From Liriodendron chinense (taxonomy: Eukaryota > Streptophyta > Magnoliopsida > Magnoliales > Magnoliaceae): 64,000 nucleotides of DNA. Each line of letters opens with the position of its first letter. Within the stretch, counting starts at the first letter, position 1. The position numbers and the translations under genes were made by a program. Below, one piece after another: positions 21,149-33,329 of the stretch. The stretch spans positions 3,534,001-3,598,000 of the forward strand of contig ML058477.1 of the NCBI GenBank assembly GCA_003013855.2, in the 5' to 3' direction. Below the pieces are notes generated by a model. It made no database searches and was not told the origin of the DNA. It worked only from the letters and a program-made list of their open reading frames with translations.

Positions 21149-21901
21149 TGTTGATGACAAATTCTAGTAACAGATCTCCTTCTTGCCTTGAATGCAAATC
21201 CTCTTAAAGAAGACCTTCCTCCTCACCTAAAAACCAAAGAAGAAAACTAAGGGTGGCCGGCGCTTGGCCGTTGGCTCTCCGAAGCTTAAGTCAGATGTGA
21301 CTTGATCGTAAGATGAAGTGTGAAACGTAAAATGTGAGTTTAGAGATTATATGTTTTTTTTTTTGTACCTTTACCATCTATGGGGCCATGTATTTATGCA
21401 AGTCTGGGTGATCCAGTTTGTTACGCTAGTCACTGCTCATTTCAAGTGATAAGATGCTTATCCTGTTAATCCGTAGGTAAGGAGATGGCCTAATCGAATT
21501 AGACATCTAGTTGATTACGTTCCTTGATGGAGATTCATTGTGGTTCGGAGCTGCGAACAGAAGTAAGCCAAAAATCGGCCTATATGGGCTGCCGAGACTA
21601 TGAAATGAGGAGCGTTCACACCAAACGACCAAAGACCAAGGTTGCTCGCATAACGGGAGTATCCCCTTTCGATGACCACGAGCAGTGCTACTCGAATGAC
21701 AACGGTGTTCACATCCTACGACCTAGCGACTAACCCTGCTCACATATTAGGAATGTACAAGGTTATAGGTCTATGTGATATACGAGCTGCGACCAGATAG
21801 GCTCGTTAGTCGAATGATTTGGTCGCGACTTTGTGGAGTCAGAGGCGCTCGCGGGTCTTGGGTCTTCAAGCTTCTTCGACGACCAACTTTATTCTACAAC
21901 A
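21149..21901 (-). repeat. G 3' LTR, 753 bp
   Basis: On the element strand it starts TGTTGTAGAATAAAG and ends GTCATCAACA, the same ends as the 5' copy. Its lower half shares GGCCGATTTTTGGC and TCAAGGAACGT segments with the F LTR, but the first part is unrelated to F. Confidence 0.9.
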
Positions 21902-21920
21902 GATGCCCCCAAGTCCTTAG
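21902..21920 (-). promoter_or_regulatory. G polypurine tract
   Basis: On the element strand AAGGACTTGGGGGCATC directly precedes the 3' LTR. Element F has nearly the same tract at 56695-56713. Confidence 0.82.
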
Positions 21921-22078
21921 CGTTGAGGAGTTAAACGAAGGACTTTTCTGCATATGATTGAGCCCGCATGTCCGCCTAATGCGTTTTTCAGAGGAGAAGC
22001 CATACATGATTGAGCCCGCATTTATGAGCACCAACTTTCCACAGCTTTTCGACCAAGAGGAAATGAAGCGGCGCCTAC

Positions 22079-22178
22079 CACGTGTCTCGGGAGATAATGA
22101 CCATGCCTGTTCGACTGTCGTGCTAAACGAATGGTCACCGCATGTCATTCAAATCTTGAGAAATGATTGTTTATAAAT
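22079..22178 (+). promoter_or_regulatory. Promoter of the G antisense gene (G-box and TATA)
   Basis: A CACGTG G-box at 22079-22084 and TATAAAT at 22172-22178, about 158 bp before the ATG at 22330. Element F has the same two motifs in the same order, with the TATA box about 163 bp before its ATG. The segments around them (CCACGTGTC, TGATTG before TATAAAT) are also shared. Confidence 0.7.
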
Positions 22179-23571
22179 GTCCGAAGCTTGCAGAGGTTTC
22201 TTCATTTCGAAGTTTCATTGATTTTTTTAAAAAAAATCCTTCCTTCTTCTCTTCCTGTTTCTGTCTATCTCTGGCGTGACCTTGTTTTTTGAGGTATTCC
22301 CCTTTTCTTGCTTTCTTCCTTAAGCGACAATGGTGAGAGATTCCGATGATGAAGATATCCCTTTAGGAGATGTAACTCCGGATTCCTCTTCCTCAAACAA
22401 CGCAAGGGTCCCTACGAGGAGATACTCTGCCTCCGGGTATCCTTCGATAATGATAGAGGAAAGATTAAATGATTTACGAGAGAGATACCAAATCCCTGAC
22501 TCCGTCATTCTTCGATTACTTAAAGAGGGAGAGACTCCAGATTCTCCACCACCGGGCTGTGTGGCCCTGTATGACTATTTTTTCATTCTTGGTGTGCGTC
22601 TTCCTCTTCACCCCTTTATTGAAATGTACTACGTATTTACAAAATTGCCCCTGGACAACTCATCGTAAATGGCTGGAGGGTTGTTCTAAGTGCTTTTGTC
22701 CTCTGGAAACAAGCAAGAAATTAGGACTTGACAACTAAAGAATTCCTTAAAATGTTCCAACTCAAGAAGGCTCCTTCTAGTAAGGGTTGGTATTATCTGT
22801 GCTACTGGCACCGAGATAATTATGTTTTGGGAAAACCCACTTTGAATTACCTTGGGTGGAGGAGAAGGTGGTTTTATGCCTCCGAAAATTGGGAGTCTGA
22901 CGTAAGGTCTACCCAGGGGCCATAAAGTTACTCGCTTCTTTTGTGAAGGTGGCTAGATCTTCATTTTTTCACAAATTTCGTTGAAGTTTTGATCCTTCAT
23001 TTACCCATCTTTGCTTGTATCCGCAGGTATTCTAACCAGTGGAAGACCTAGTTTGAGAGGGGGGATTAACGAGAAGATTGTTAAAGTCTACAAACTATCA
23101 ACAGACGACAGAAATATCGAGTTCACCCTCTCGCTTCCACGACTTGCTACTTCCGAACTAATATCTCAGGAAGAAGTCACCATGGTGAATGTTGGTGAGA
23201 AGAGAGGATTGTTACTCCGTCTGAGAGGTACCACCTCGAAGAGACAAAAGAAGACGGTGATTGGTCCTTCTATCTCGTCTGCTCGATCGGATGAGCCTGC
23301 TCATGGCTCGCAACCATGAGTCCCTCTTCTTGAGGCTGCGGCGAATGCTCTGGTAGTTCCCCTAGAGTAGCTGATCATCAATGTCCTTGATAACTCCCCA
23401 AGAGGCGACGAGGCGGGGCCAAGTCATCCCTTAGGTGAAGGAAGTCGCGAGCTTGATGTTGCTTGCGAGTTAACTCTTGACCGGGAGGAAGCACCCTCTC
23501 AAGAGTTGGCTCCTGCTCGGGAGCCATCTGCTGCTCATGAGTCGAGGGCTGCTAAGCTGGTCATGGCTCAG

Positions 23572-23576
23572 CCGTC
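23572..23576 (+). repeat. Target duplication of solo LTR, left copy (CCGTC)
   Basis: CCGTC here and CCATC at 25113-25117. F reads CAGCCATCTGGAG at the same place without an insertion, which confirms the empty site. The single difference is a CpG-type G-to-A change. Confidence 0.82.
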
Positions 23577-23779
23577 TGTTGAGCTCTTAGTTGTGCATAT
23601 TCTAACCCCAATTCATCACTCATTATGCAAGGTTTTCATGATTTAAAGACTAATCTAATGCATGGATTTGTGATTGTAGGGATCAGAGAGAGAATTCATC
23701 AAGTGGAGACTTAAAGACGCTATTTACAAGCATAGAAGATCAAAGGAGAGAAGAAAGGATGCAGAAGAAAGCACTGAAG

Positions 23780-24045
23780 ACCGGTTGTTCTACTGGTCGT
23801 CCATAGCCCAGGACCGATCGTCCGACCGATCCGATCACTTAACAGAGGAGCCCTGCGGCCAAAACTCACTGGACCTGTTAAGACCAGTCGTGCGACCAGT
23901 CGTCCACTGCTCAGACCGGTCGTGCGACCGGTCCATGAATTAAAAAGCTAGGTCTGAATTTTCTGAAAACTATCTGGACGATTTTCACGCTTTTGCGACC
24001 GGTCGTCCAGAAGCTCAGACCGGTCATGCGACCGATCGTCTGCGT
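23780..24045 (+). repeat. Palindromic word array in solo LTR (GACCGGTCG type)
   Basis: Many ACCGGTCGTGCGACCGG-like units, strongly self-complementary, ending about 90 bp upstream of TATA. The same word class as LTR-b. Confidence 0.75.
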
Positions 24046-24137
24046 AACAGTGTGTGTTCTACAAGCTCCAGATTTCTCTGCACACTACGTATCCTTACGA
24101 TCTTCTGGATGATTCCGACGCAGCTGAGCCTCTTCAC

Positions 24138-24144
24138 TATAAAA
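24138..24144 (+). promoter_or_regulatory. TATA box of solo LTR
   Basis: TATAAAA with TTCCTAGGGCATCCTAGA downstream. It points into exon 2 and 3 of the antisense gene, in the same direction. Confidence 0.72.
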
Positions 24145-24303
24145 GGAGACCTAGGGATCATTCCTAGGGCATCCTAGAACAGATTAAGCACGGTGGGAGA
24201 CGACGGAAGTCGGATTCGGAGTTCTACAACTCCTCCCAGTTTGCTTTCTAGTTTTATGCTTTGTTTAGTTGTTTTCATGTTTCCTTGGATCATGAACGGC
24301 TAA

Positions 24304-24327
24304 ACCTCTTAGCTAGGGCTAAGAGGT
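24304..24327 (+). other. Conserved LTR hairpin (solo LTR)
   Basis: ACCTCTTAGC, loop TAGG, GCTAAGAGGT: a perfect 10-bp stem. Confidence 0.75.
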
Positions 24328-26068
24328 GAAGCTTGTAGTGAATCGAAGATGTTTCAATTCGTTTGATTTGGTTTTAAGTTGGATTTTTATTGAAGAACAA
24401 TGGTTTGAAGTTTAATGCAAGTACTAAGTAGTTTTTCTTAATCTTATGATGACTCATGGATGTTTGGAAGAATTACTTGAGTTCTTAATTGTTGTGAACT
24501 AGTTTAGACCTGTATGATCCGAGGAATTGGAATACGCTCTAGATCTATGATCTTCATGTGGGAGCTTCATACCAAAAGTCTATTTTTCTGGAAATTCTGA
24601 AGTATGTGAGACTGTGTATGTGATTTGGATCAAGTTCAAATCATGATCTAGTTTTGTCTTGTGATAGGATTTAATGATGGTTATGATTGTGATCTTAGCC
24701 TATTGGAATTGGGACTGACCTATGCAATTAAGTATGCTCGTCCTAGCTTGCATTGAGTGAATCATATACATGGATCATACATATGTTAAGTTGATTATTT
24801 TAACCGCTCTATCATCCGACTAGATAGAACTTATTTTCGATTCTAGTTGAGAAAGTGAGAAACCACAGCGAATTGAGCATCAAGGATTGCTACAAGTGGA
24901 TCCTTGAACTCCTAGTGCCTTTTTATTAATTGATTACTTTCATTTTAGTTTAATAGCATCTATCTACATCAATCTTCTACAAATCTGTTAGTTAGCTCTT
25001 CAGTAGAACTATTGGAAGTGTTTTGTGAATTCCTACATAAGTCCCTATGGATCGACCTCGGTCTTACCAAAATTATTACTACATCACAACCCTACACTTG
25101 GGGAAGCGAATACCATCTGGAGTTGGGACATTCACTATCCCAAGTCACTTGCACCCTATTTTGCAAGTTTATATTCGGTAACATTACTCCGTAGACTTTT
25201 GGTGCTCTTCCCGAGCCTAGTCCGGAGGACATCTCTTTGGATGTGGGAGTGAGGATGATCCAAGTAAAAATACTTTAGTTTTTGCTTCTTCTTTTTTTTA
25301 GGAAATTTTCGTACCTTTAGTAACACCTCTTTTAATCTTTGAGCAGGGTCTGGACCTCATTATACGGATGAGACGTGACATTGTTGCTGCTCGTCATATC
25401 ATTGATGACGCCGAAGAGAAAAGGATTACTTTGGAGAGGGCGATCCAGGGAAGGGATTAGGTCATCAAGTCTCACAAGACTTTGATCGCGAAGATGAATG
25501 AGGAGAGAAAAATCCTCATTGAAAAGATCCAGGCCTTAACCGACAGATATAAACTATTGGATTAGAATTTTGTGAGGCTCATGGAGATGAAGGAGAAGAT
25601 CAAGAAAGACAGAGATCTTCCGTCAAAACAAGATTTCTCTGGAGGAGTAGCTCACTGAGAGCAGGTCGCAACTGAAGGAAGTCAGCGATAGCTTGGAGAA
25701 GGAAAGATCCACTCTCGCGCAACTCAAGGATGACTTCATTCACTAGGAGGAAGGAGAGAGTGGCTTACGTTAAAATGATGTCTGAAGAGGAGCACCGAGC
25801 GGTTATGGAGTTCAGTACTTCGCAGTTGTATGATGACGTGTGGTACCAATCATACGATGCTGGTCGCGACTTTGCAGTGAGAGTGATGCAACGAATTTTT
25901 CCATCGTTCAACATGGAGGAGTTTGAGAGGGTTGCGGCCGTCGTCGCTGCTGAAGAGAGATCACCCGCTAAAAATGAAGCAATGGAAGCTATCCAAGCTT
26001 CCGGGGTTCTCGAGATGGGCCCTGAGGCCGAAAGTAGTGCACCTCCTCCAAGCGACGCTCAAGAGTGA

Positions 26069-26480
26069 GCACTTTTATTTGTTGATCTTGGTCTCTCCCT
26101 TCTTTTCATTATAAAAACAACCTTGATGTTTCCTTTGAATGACTTTGAATAGAGAAAATCATTTTGACTTGTCATCGCAATGAATTTTTGAATGTTAAAT
26201 GCATAGATGCTTAACCCATGAAAATGAGTTAGGCTCAATCAAGGGGGTCTTGGTGACCACATTCGCATGGAGATAGACTGATCTATCAATTGAGACTTTG
26301 GATTTGCGGTAAGCAGAAGACTTAGTCAAGAGAACGTTTATCTTCTCTTCAGGGCTGTTCTGGTCCAAAATGGAGCAACGACTAAGTTATAAGATTTATA
26401 GCTGATCAGCCATAATGAAAGAAATTATCTTTATTCAAATGTGATTCATGTGCTTAATACATGAATGCTTTATGGATAAT
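26069..26480. other. Spacer between the convergent antisense gene and G integrase
   Basis: No coding content. It holds one copy, near 26270-26300, of the unit that is tripled in F (GATAGATCAGTCTATC, an inverted repeat). It lies between the 3' ends of the two convergent genes. Confidence 0.6.
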
Positions 26481-27866
26481 ATCGGAGTAGATGTTCCACG
26501 TGCCAGGGGAGACGTAGTGGTCTTCCTCGCATGTCTTCTAGATAACATGTACCTGGTCGTACACTTTTTATAACCCGATAAGGGCCTTCCCAATTTGAAT
26601 CCAGCGAACGAGCAAGTGTTCCGAGACTTTGTCCGAGCACCAAATCACCGAGCTAAAAAGCTCTAGGTTTGACCTTTGCGTTGTGATAGCGGGCTATACG
26701 CTGTTAGTAAGCTGCTGCTCGAAGTCAGGATACGTCCCTTTTTTCTTCCAAAATATTGAGATGAAGCCTCAAACCCTCTTCATTGCTCGCTGGGTCATAA
26801 TGCTCCATTCGATAAGAGGGTACTTCAACTTCAACTGGGACAACTGCTTCGGTACCGAATACTAGGGAGAAAGGAGTTTCTCCCGTCGACGTACGAGTTG
26901 TCATTCTATAAGCCCACAAGATTTCAAGTAGAAGTTCAAGTCACATACCTTTACGCTCATCAAGCGTAGTTTTTAGATAATGTTTGATAATCTTATTGAC
27001 CGAACTTATCCATTAGCCAGAGGATGATATGAGGAAGTTCGAATATTACGTATCTCCATTTCTCGTAAAACTTGGAGAATGCAGCATTATCGAACTATTT
27101 CCCGTTGTCAAAGATTATAGTATGGGGGAGCCCATAACGGCATATGATGTTTCTCCATATGAATTTAGTAGTTTACTTTTTAGTGATTGTAGTCAAAGGT
27201 TCTGCCTCGACCCATTTGGTGAAGTAATTGATTGCTACAATTGTGAACCTGTTCTACCCTTTCCCAGTGGGTAGTGGTCTGATTATATCGACTCCCCATT
27301 GGGTAAAAGGCCAAGGGTCATCCATCGGCATCATTTGGTCAGATAGTACATGAGGGACTAGATAATATCGCTGGCATTTATCACATTTCTTGGAAAATTC
27401 GATTGCATCCGCCTTCATAGTGGGTCAATAGTACACTTGCCTCATTGCTTTATATGTTAAAGACAGTCCCTTGGGATGATTATCGCATGCCCCCTGGTGT
27501 ATTTCATCTAAAACACGGTGTGCTTTTTCTGGATGGAGACACCTTAAGTACGGTAAAGTGAAACTTTTACGTAACAATATTTTGCATTGTAAGATGTACC
27601 AGGCAGCACGGTAGCAAATTTATCACGCAGATTTTTTATCGTTTGGGAGTTGTCCATTTTTTAGGTAAAGGACGATGGAATCTATCCAGCATGGAGATAA
27701 ATGCAATGTGACCATTGCTCCAGAGCGACTCAATCGATACTCAGAGAATGGAGATGCTTGATAGGAACAGCTCGCATCAGATCAGACTCTGGTGCAGAAG
27801 CTAACTTTGCTAGAGAATCTGCGAGCTTATTCTTCTCGCGAGGAATCTGAATTATCTCATATTTGC
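26481..27866 (-). pseudogene. Tat integrase (G), heavily frameshifted
   Basis: Aligns with the F integrase and its upstream connector over its length: a C-terminal WEGPYRVIK-like end near 26560, the frame 26725-26919 with TGETPFSLVFGTEAVVPVE, and core and zinc-finger remnants up to about 27500. Stops and indels are frequent. A short fragment of the archaeal-type RNase H tail joins it at the right. No working enzyme is possible. Confidence 0.8.
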
Positions 27867-28112
27867 TTAAGCGAGTAGAATGAGTACTCGAGATTTGTAC
27901 AAAGCCATTCGCTCTTCTTTCGCCTCGAATTCGTCGAGTACTTGATTGACTACGAGCTGAGAGTCATTGTGAATAAACAGTTTCTTTATTGCAAGCACAT
28001 TCGCTAATTCCAGACCAATGATTAAGGCCTCATATTCTGCTTCGTTGTTAGAGTTATGAAAATCGAAGCGCAAATCATATTGGAATTGTGACCCGTCAAG
28101 CGCAAATCACAT
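27867..28112 (-). pseudogene. Archaeal-type RNase H domain (G), N-terminus deleted
   Basis: Reads DGSQFQY...LRFDFHNSNNEAEYEALIIGLELA, the second RNase H of Tat-lineage elements. The start of the domain is missing because of the deletion that joins it to the RT near 28100-28112. The 11-bp sequence AAGCGCAAATC occurs at 28066 and again at 28098 next to the join, probably filler copied during repair. Confidence 0.8.
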
Positions 28113-28594
28113 TTTGTTGACTAAACGCTGATAGGTGGCCCCCGCATTCTTGAGACCAAAAGCATTACTTTATAGCAATATAGACCTCGATCAGTGATAA
28201 AGGTAGTATTTTGACGATCAGGTGTATGCATCATGATCTAGTTATAACCAGAATAAGTGTCCATAAAGCTAAGTAAGGCATGTCCTGCTGTTGAATCGAC
28301 CAATTGGTCGATGCGAGGAGTCGAGAAGCTATCCTTTGAGCATGCCTTGTTCAAATCAGAGTAATCTATACACATCCTCCACTTACTATTGGCCTTGCGG
28401 ACGAGAACAACGTTCGCGACCCACTCTGGGTAGTCAACCTCTTTGACAAAGTTGACGGTTAATAATTTTTCAACCTCAGCTTTAATCACCATTTGCCTTT
28501 CAGCTGTGAACGCACGTCGACGCTGATGAATGGGTTTGTACTTCGGACCAACGTTTAGATGATGGACAGTAACGTTAAGGTCGATACTTGGCAT
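28113..28594 (-). pseudogene. Tat reverse transcriptase fingers and palm (G), truncated
   Basis: Contains KWRMCIDYSDLNKAC, motif A SFMDTYSGYN with its catalytic Asp, then (after a stop) GLKNAGATYQRLVNK, where it ends abruptly. The YxDD motif, thumb and first RNase H are deleted (about 0.95 kb by comparison with F). G could not copy itself after this deletion. Confidence 0.88.
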
Positions 28595-28753
28595 ATCTTC
28601 ATGAGACCAGGTGAATACGTCTTGATAATCGACCAGAAAACTAGTCAGGTTTGCTTGAAAGATACAACTTAAAGATGACCCAATGTGGACCTTCTTAGAA
28701 GGCTCATCTTTAGATAGATGGACTTCGAATGTCTCTTCTCCGGGAGTTCCTGA

Positions 28754-29541
28754 TTAATGTACGTCCTCCCTTGGGTCCAATGCTATTGCTATCGGGGAAT
28801 TTGCTTGATCTTCGGTAATCATCATGATAGGAGCTGCTTGGACATTCTTTCGGTCTTGTACCATAATTTCGTAGCACGCTCGAGCTTCCTTTTGGTTCCC
28901 TCGTATTACCCTGACTCCGCTTGGAGTAGGGAATTTAATGCATAGATAGAGGGGGTGTAGAGCTGCTCCTATTTTGGTAAGCGAGGGTCGGCCCAAGATA
29001 GCATTGTATGCTGATTTTCGATCGACCACTAAGAAGTTGATGAACACAGTGATTTTGGTTGGACTTTCTCCGAAGGTGACAGGAAGGTCGATGCTCCCTT
29101 TTGGTGTTACGACTTCGCCCCTAAAGCCAACGAGGGAGGTGGAGATAGGTTTGAGTAAATTTCTGGCAAGTGCCATTTTATTGAAAGCTTCAAGATAAAG
29201 AACGTCTGCAGAGCTACCTGTATCCAACATAATGCGATGAGTTAAATAATTTGATACCTTTAACGATGGAATCCTTATGAGGGAAATGAATTCCTTCAGC
29301 ATCTTCAAGAGAGAAAGAAATTGGGTGATGACTGACACTTGGCGAATTAGACGATTTTTCCAGTTAATAAATGTGTTGAGGCTTCCGACATGCCTTCTGA
29401 GCTTATGCTTTCCTTGAGGCTTGGGAATCTCCTCCGTAAGCTGGACCACCAGCAATGGTCCGAATCTCACCTGTAGGTTCAGCGTCTTCCTGTGAAGGAT
29501 GATGTTGTGGCCACGTTTTTCTTCCTGCTTGATGTGATGAG
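28754..29541 (-). pseudogene. Tat protease and end of gag (G)
   Basis: Protease active site LDTGSSADVLYLEAF with DTG intact, followed by ILGRPSLTKIGAALHP, the usual C-terminal motif. The frame is open from about 29270 down to 28754. The gag end (29270-29541) is frameshifted relative to F. At 29541 the element is interrupted by D1 and resumes at 37828. Confidence 0.85.
29537..29541 (+). repeat. Target duplication of D1, left copy (ATGAG)
   Basis: ATGAG directly before the LTR start; the same five bases follow D1 at 37823-37827. The match is perfect. Confidence 0.92.
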
Positions 29542-30220
29542 TGTTGGGGCTCAAATTTTCACCCATTGTAAAACAACATCCCGTGGTCCATTGACAATGA
29601 TTTGAATCAATTTCGAGATCTGAAAAATGCCAGTGCAACCCTAACCACTTGGTAACGACCAAAATCTGTAAATAGCATTTTGGAGCATAACTGGACATGC
29701 AAATTACCGCCAAATGGTCCAGAACATCCTAAAATCATTAAACTGCAAGTTTTAAAGTCATGTGGTGCATATCTTTACCTGCGCACCTCGAAATGCGTTT
29801 CATCCCTGCCCGGAGCTGACAAAAAAGGGTCCATAAGCCTACAGCTACCATTTCAGAGTGGAACCGTATATCCACACCATCGCCAAATGATCTAGAGCAC
29901 CCCAAAACCCTTAAATAGCAAGTTTGAAGTTCATACAGTGCGTATTTCCATGTGTGTGCTCCCTGGAATAACGTTCCTATACAACAAGCCGACCCGGAGG
30001 CTCCAAATTAGTAAGGAAGTACCAAAATTTGCAACATCTGGACTTCCACACTCCACCCCATTTATTCAAGAGGTCCATCCTAGCCTTAAGTGCCTTGGCG
30101 ACAGTGAGTGCATGCCCAGAAAAGGTAGCTGTTCTCTGAAAGTCTCCCATCGGAGCTTGAAATCCTAAAATATTCTAAGTACTGAAATCCTGAAATTTGG
30201 CTAAGTAGTGGAAAAAGCAC
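29542..30220 (+). repeat. D1 5' LTR remnant, 679 bp
   Basis: Matches 34326 to about 35013 of the 3' LTR closely. Homology stops after GGAAAAAGCAC, where sequence of the antisense gene begins. The remaining 2.8 kb of the LTR is gone. Confidence 0.88.
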
Positions 30221-33200
30221 CTAACATATGTCATTCATGCGAATTAGCTAGCATTTTTAAGATACTCGATAACAAACTCCTCAATAAACTCCGCCCGAAA
30301 CAGTCCAAATGATCGAAACAAGGAACATCGGATGCTCCATGAACGATAGCACTAGAGTCAACAATAACTGTGGCAAAGAAATGTGGTGAGCGTAATGAAA
30401 TGATAAACGCAGAAAGAAGAATATATCAAGAAGTTATGAGAGAGCACTACCAGGGGCCAGAGATGAAACAGCAACAGATTCTAAGGGATCCTCAACGTGT
30501 GCCGTCGTGTCAACGAATAACTCAGTGATCTCAGTCGGTAGCTCCGAAGTCATGATCGAAGATTCGATAGTGTTATTACCAGCATTAATTACTTCAGTCG
30601 ATGCTGGCACCTCCGCCATACCCACAACATTAGAAGCACCAGAGGTCACGAACAAAGTGATGTCATTCACTGACATAGTGGTCCCTTGCAGATTCTCTTC
30701 TCCAATCTGCCTGACCTGCTCTCTCACACCGACATGATCTGATATTTCATTCACCGGCTCAGTCGTCGTCGGGTCCTCTTCACTAATTAACTGATTATCA
30801 TTCTTATCACCTTCAATCACCAGAAGATGTGTAAACCTAGATTCTTGTGACCATTTCACCAAAGATACTCCGAAGGTATACCAGTCGTCCAATGCCGTAT
30901 CCTCCTTACGATGGTCAATTGACACACTCAGAGAAGTCTTATGCTTAATACTTGACGACAAATTAGCTTTTGCCTGCTCTCTATAATAGCCCAATCCATC
31001 AGCAAGGACCTCTGCCAGCTTTGGAGGAGGAATGTAGATTGGATCATCAACAGAGCTGTTGTTCCGAATCAGAGCATACTGATGCACCCACCATCTTAGC
31101 CAGCCATTAGGACTGCCAGTCTTCCAATAGAGGCTGGGAAGCATGAACCTCGCGCCTGTTAGGGTCATTAGAAGTTGATGCCATATCCACTCCTAGTGAA
31201 CAGGACCTGTCCCATATGCCCATTCTACTTTGGTTACATTTGGTAATGTTATCGGAACACCCTGATCATAACCGAATTGCCTGGCAAACCGGCTGGGTTA
31301 ATAAGGCTCCCGCCAGAACTCTATTCCTTCACGTAGTGGAAGTGAAGCAGTACAAATAGACACCAGAAACTCCCTGTCAAGAGTATTCACAGAACATTCG
31401 TCGTCAACGACTTCTCGATCCTCTTCGACGTTAGAAATAGGAAAGTGGTAGAAGCAAATATCCATCCAGCTGCCGATTTTCGAAGCTATCCAATCAGATG
31501 ACTGCGCTATCATTTCAAGCTTTCCGTAGTGATAAAGAGGTGCGTGATCGGTGTGGAGATATTGAAAGAGATCCATTCCATATGTCCATGGGAAATATAT
31601 GCTCAACCACCCGCAGAAGAAATGCCATGGATAATAAGCCATGTTCATCCCTCTCCCGGGTCGATCTTTGTTACTGGCAATATTACCGAAAGCCCTATAT
31701 AGACTGCACAACACCGGCGGTGCTAAAGAATATTGATGGCCATTTGCAAGAGCTCCTGCCACGACGAAGTAAGAAACCCTGACCCCATCAGCACCCTTGG
31801 AGCTAGGCAGCACAACTGCCGACAGCCAGTATGCTAAGAAGCCCGCTAGTTCACAAGTCGACGTAAGCTCATTCGGATTGTGGAATCTATATTCGAAACG
31901 TTCCTTCATCAAGACTTGGTCTTCCTGAGGGGTTTTATATTCTTCATAATCAATGCTTCAAGAAGAAAGAAAATTTCCATGTCAGAAGAAAAGAAGTTAA
32001 GAGCATGTAAAATATAAAGTACAAAAGAAGGTATCAGAAGAAATATTACTTCATCCTCTGGCTAAAGTAGATCAACCAGTCGTCGTAATGGATCTTGGTA
32101 ATATTGTCGAACTGCGACAACTCAGCGAATAACTCCAGACAAGCCTCCGAATGGTAAGCATCTCGAGGACTTTTAAGCCGAGACGAAGACAGCTCTTCAT
32201 CAGTTGGGACGTATTCCTAGTAATATCGTCCAATACAGGCAAGTCAGCCATCATCCAGAGATCCCATAAAGTTATACTCATCTCCCCATACGGAAAGTGG
32301 AATGAATTGGTAACAGAAGACCAACAATAATTCAAGAAGCTCCGAATGATTGTTGGATCACAGAAGAAATGCCTAGAAGTTGCATCGATAGCCTGATACA
32401 GACCGACTTGCTTCAGAATCCTCTCGTGACGGACCAAAATCTCTTTTGCCCATGGCTCATAACCAACTCGCTCGTTCAGATGACCTCGCGTACGGAAAAT
32501 ACTCGTCGCCCACATCATCGTCTTATCCATATGTCAAACCTTTGCTGAACTGTCTCGAAATAATGGGCTGAATAAAGAGCGTGAGGATCACAAGTCGGAG
32601 CAAGGAAGACCATTTCTCTTGGGAGACCTACCCGTTGTTCTCTCCCATCGTCAACCAAGAAAGTAGTCAACAACTGCTCCGGAACAGATGTCCACCTTCC
32701 AACCCTGTAGAACTGAAAAGGGCCTTGATCGTGGGATGGCTCGATGCTCGGGAGGGGTCGGTGCCTCATAAGAGATTTCTTATGAGTAAATGACTCGGTC
32801 GTTGTAGGGGTTCACGATGAAGAAACCGCACGTCGCGGCGATTTGGTTTCTATCCCAGCCATTCTTCATCCGATCATTCTTCAGATCGACGAGCTGTGTC
32901 GACTTCTCCTCCTGACCGACTGCCTCAGCCGATTTCTTACCTCGATTCCGTCTCTTCTTCTTCTTCTGAACTTCTTGATTATCCTCGGGATGTTGGGCAA
33001 GCAAACTAGAAGAACCTGCCTCGATGACACTCGGAGCACCAGTAAGTTAACAATACCAAGAGGACCATTCTTCCTCAATCCCCTGCGTCAGAGGCTCGGA
33101 TGCGGTTCTATCCACATAAATACACAGTAAAACCTCATGGGGAAGCTGCTTTATACGATCAGAGAAATCCTTCACTTCAGGATCGATTGTCGTGGGGAAG

Positions 33201-33323
33201 CACGAACAACTCTTTGCTATAGATGGATCGACAGTATCTTCAGCCATCCTCTTCTTCCCGAGATGAGGGACCAGAGACTTGTGACCTGGAAACTTCATCA
33301 AAAGATCTTGTTATCTTTGCCAT
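30221..33323 (-). pseudogene. D1 antisense gene: plant mobile domain protein, C-terminus deleted
   Basis: The start (33323) follows a conserved splice acceptor. The N-terminal part is basic and low-complexity (KKKKRRNRGKK). The plant mobile domain, a fold shared with the MAIN/MAIL proteins and with extra genes of Tat-lineage elements, covers about 32500-31150: WATSIFRTRGHLNERV, MADLPVL, FLAYWLS, VAGALANGHQYSLAPPVL, DLFQYLH. A 94-bp intron (32049-31956) separates SQRM from IDYEE; a further probable intron is 30450-30368. The acidic C-terminal part ends at the deletion near 30221. Frameshifts near 33280, 33000 and 32250 inactivate it. Role unknown. Confidence 0.78.
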
Positions 33324-33329
33324 GATTTG

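Larger units (their letters stand above)
23577..25112 (+). repeat. Solo Athila LTR, 1536 bp, inside G antisense exon 2
   Basis: Starts TGTTGAGCTC and ends GCGAATA (usual GCGAACA with C to T). It has a GACCGGTCG-type array (23780-24045), TATA box (24138-24144), start-region block and hairpin (24304-24327). No internal sequence follows, so the element was reduced to one LTR by recombination. Confidence 0.9.
22330..26068 (+). pseudogene. G antisense gene, gypsy-type transposon domain plus coiled coil, three exons
   Basis: Runs opposite to gag-pol of G. Exon 1 (22330-22948) starts with an acidic segment, then SGYPS, DSVILRL and a GVRLPLHPF...GW segment resembling Pfam 'putative gypsy type transposon', and a KGWYYLCYWHRDN block. 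Intron 1 is 22949-23026 (GT...CCGCAG). Exon 2 (23027-23576 and 25113-25263) is low-complexity and split by a solo LTR. Intron 2 is 25264-25346 (GT...GAGCAG). Exon 3 (25347-26068) is a charged coiled coil ending near SDAQE. Intron positions match element F. Stops and frameshifts (for example TAA at about 22924) make it a pseudogene. Function unknown. Confidence 0.72.

Noticed and set aside
29542..29713. N-terminal extension of the G protease frame into D1
   Set aside because: This stretch is D1 LTR; the true gag end of G lies beyond D1 at 37828.
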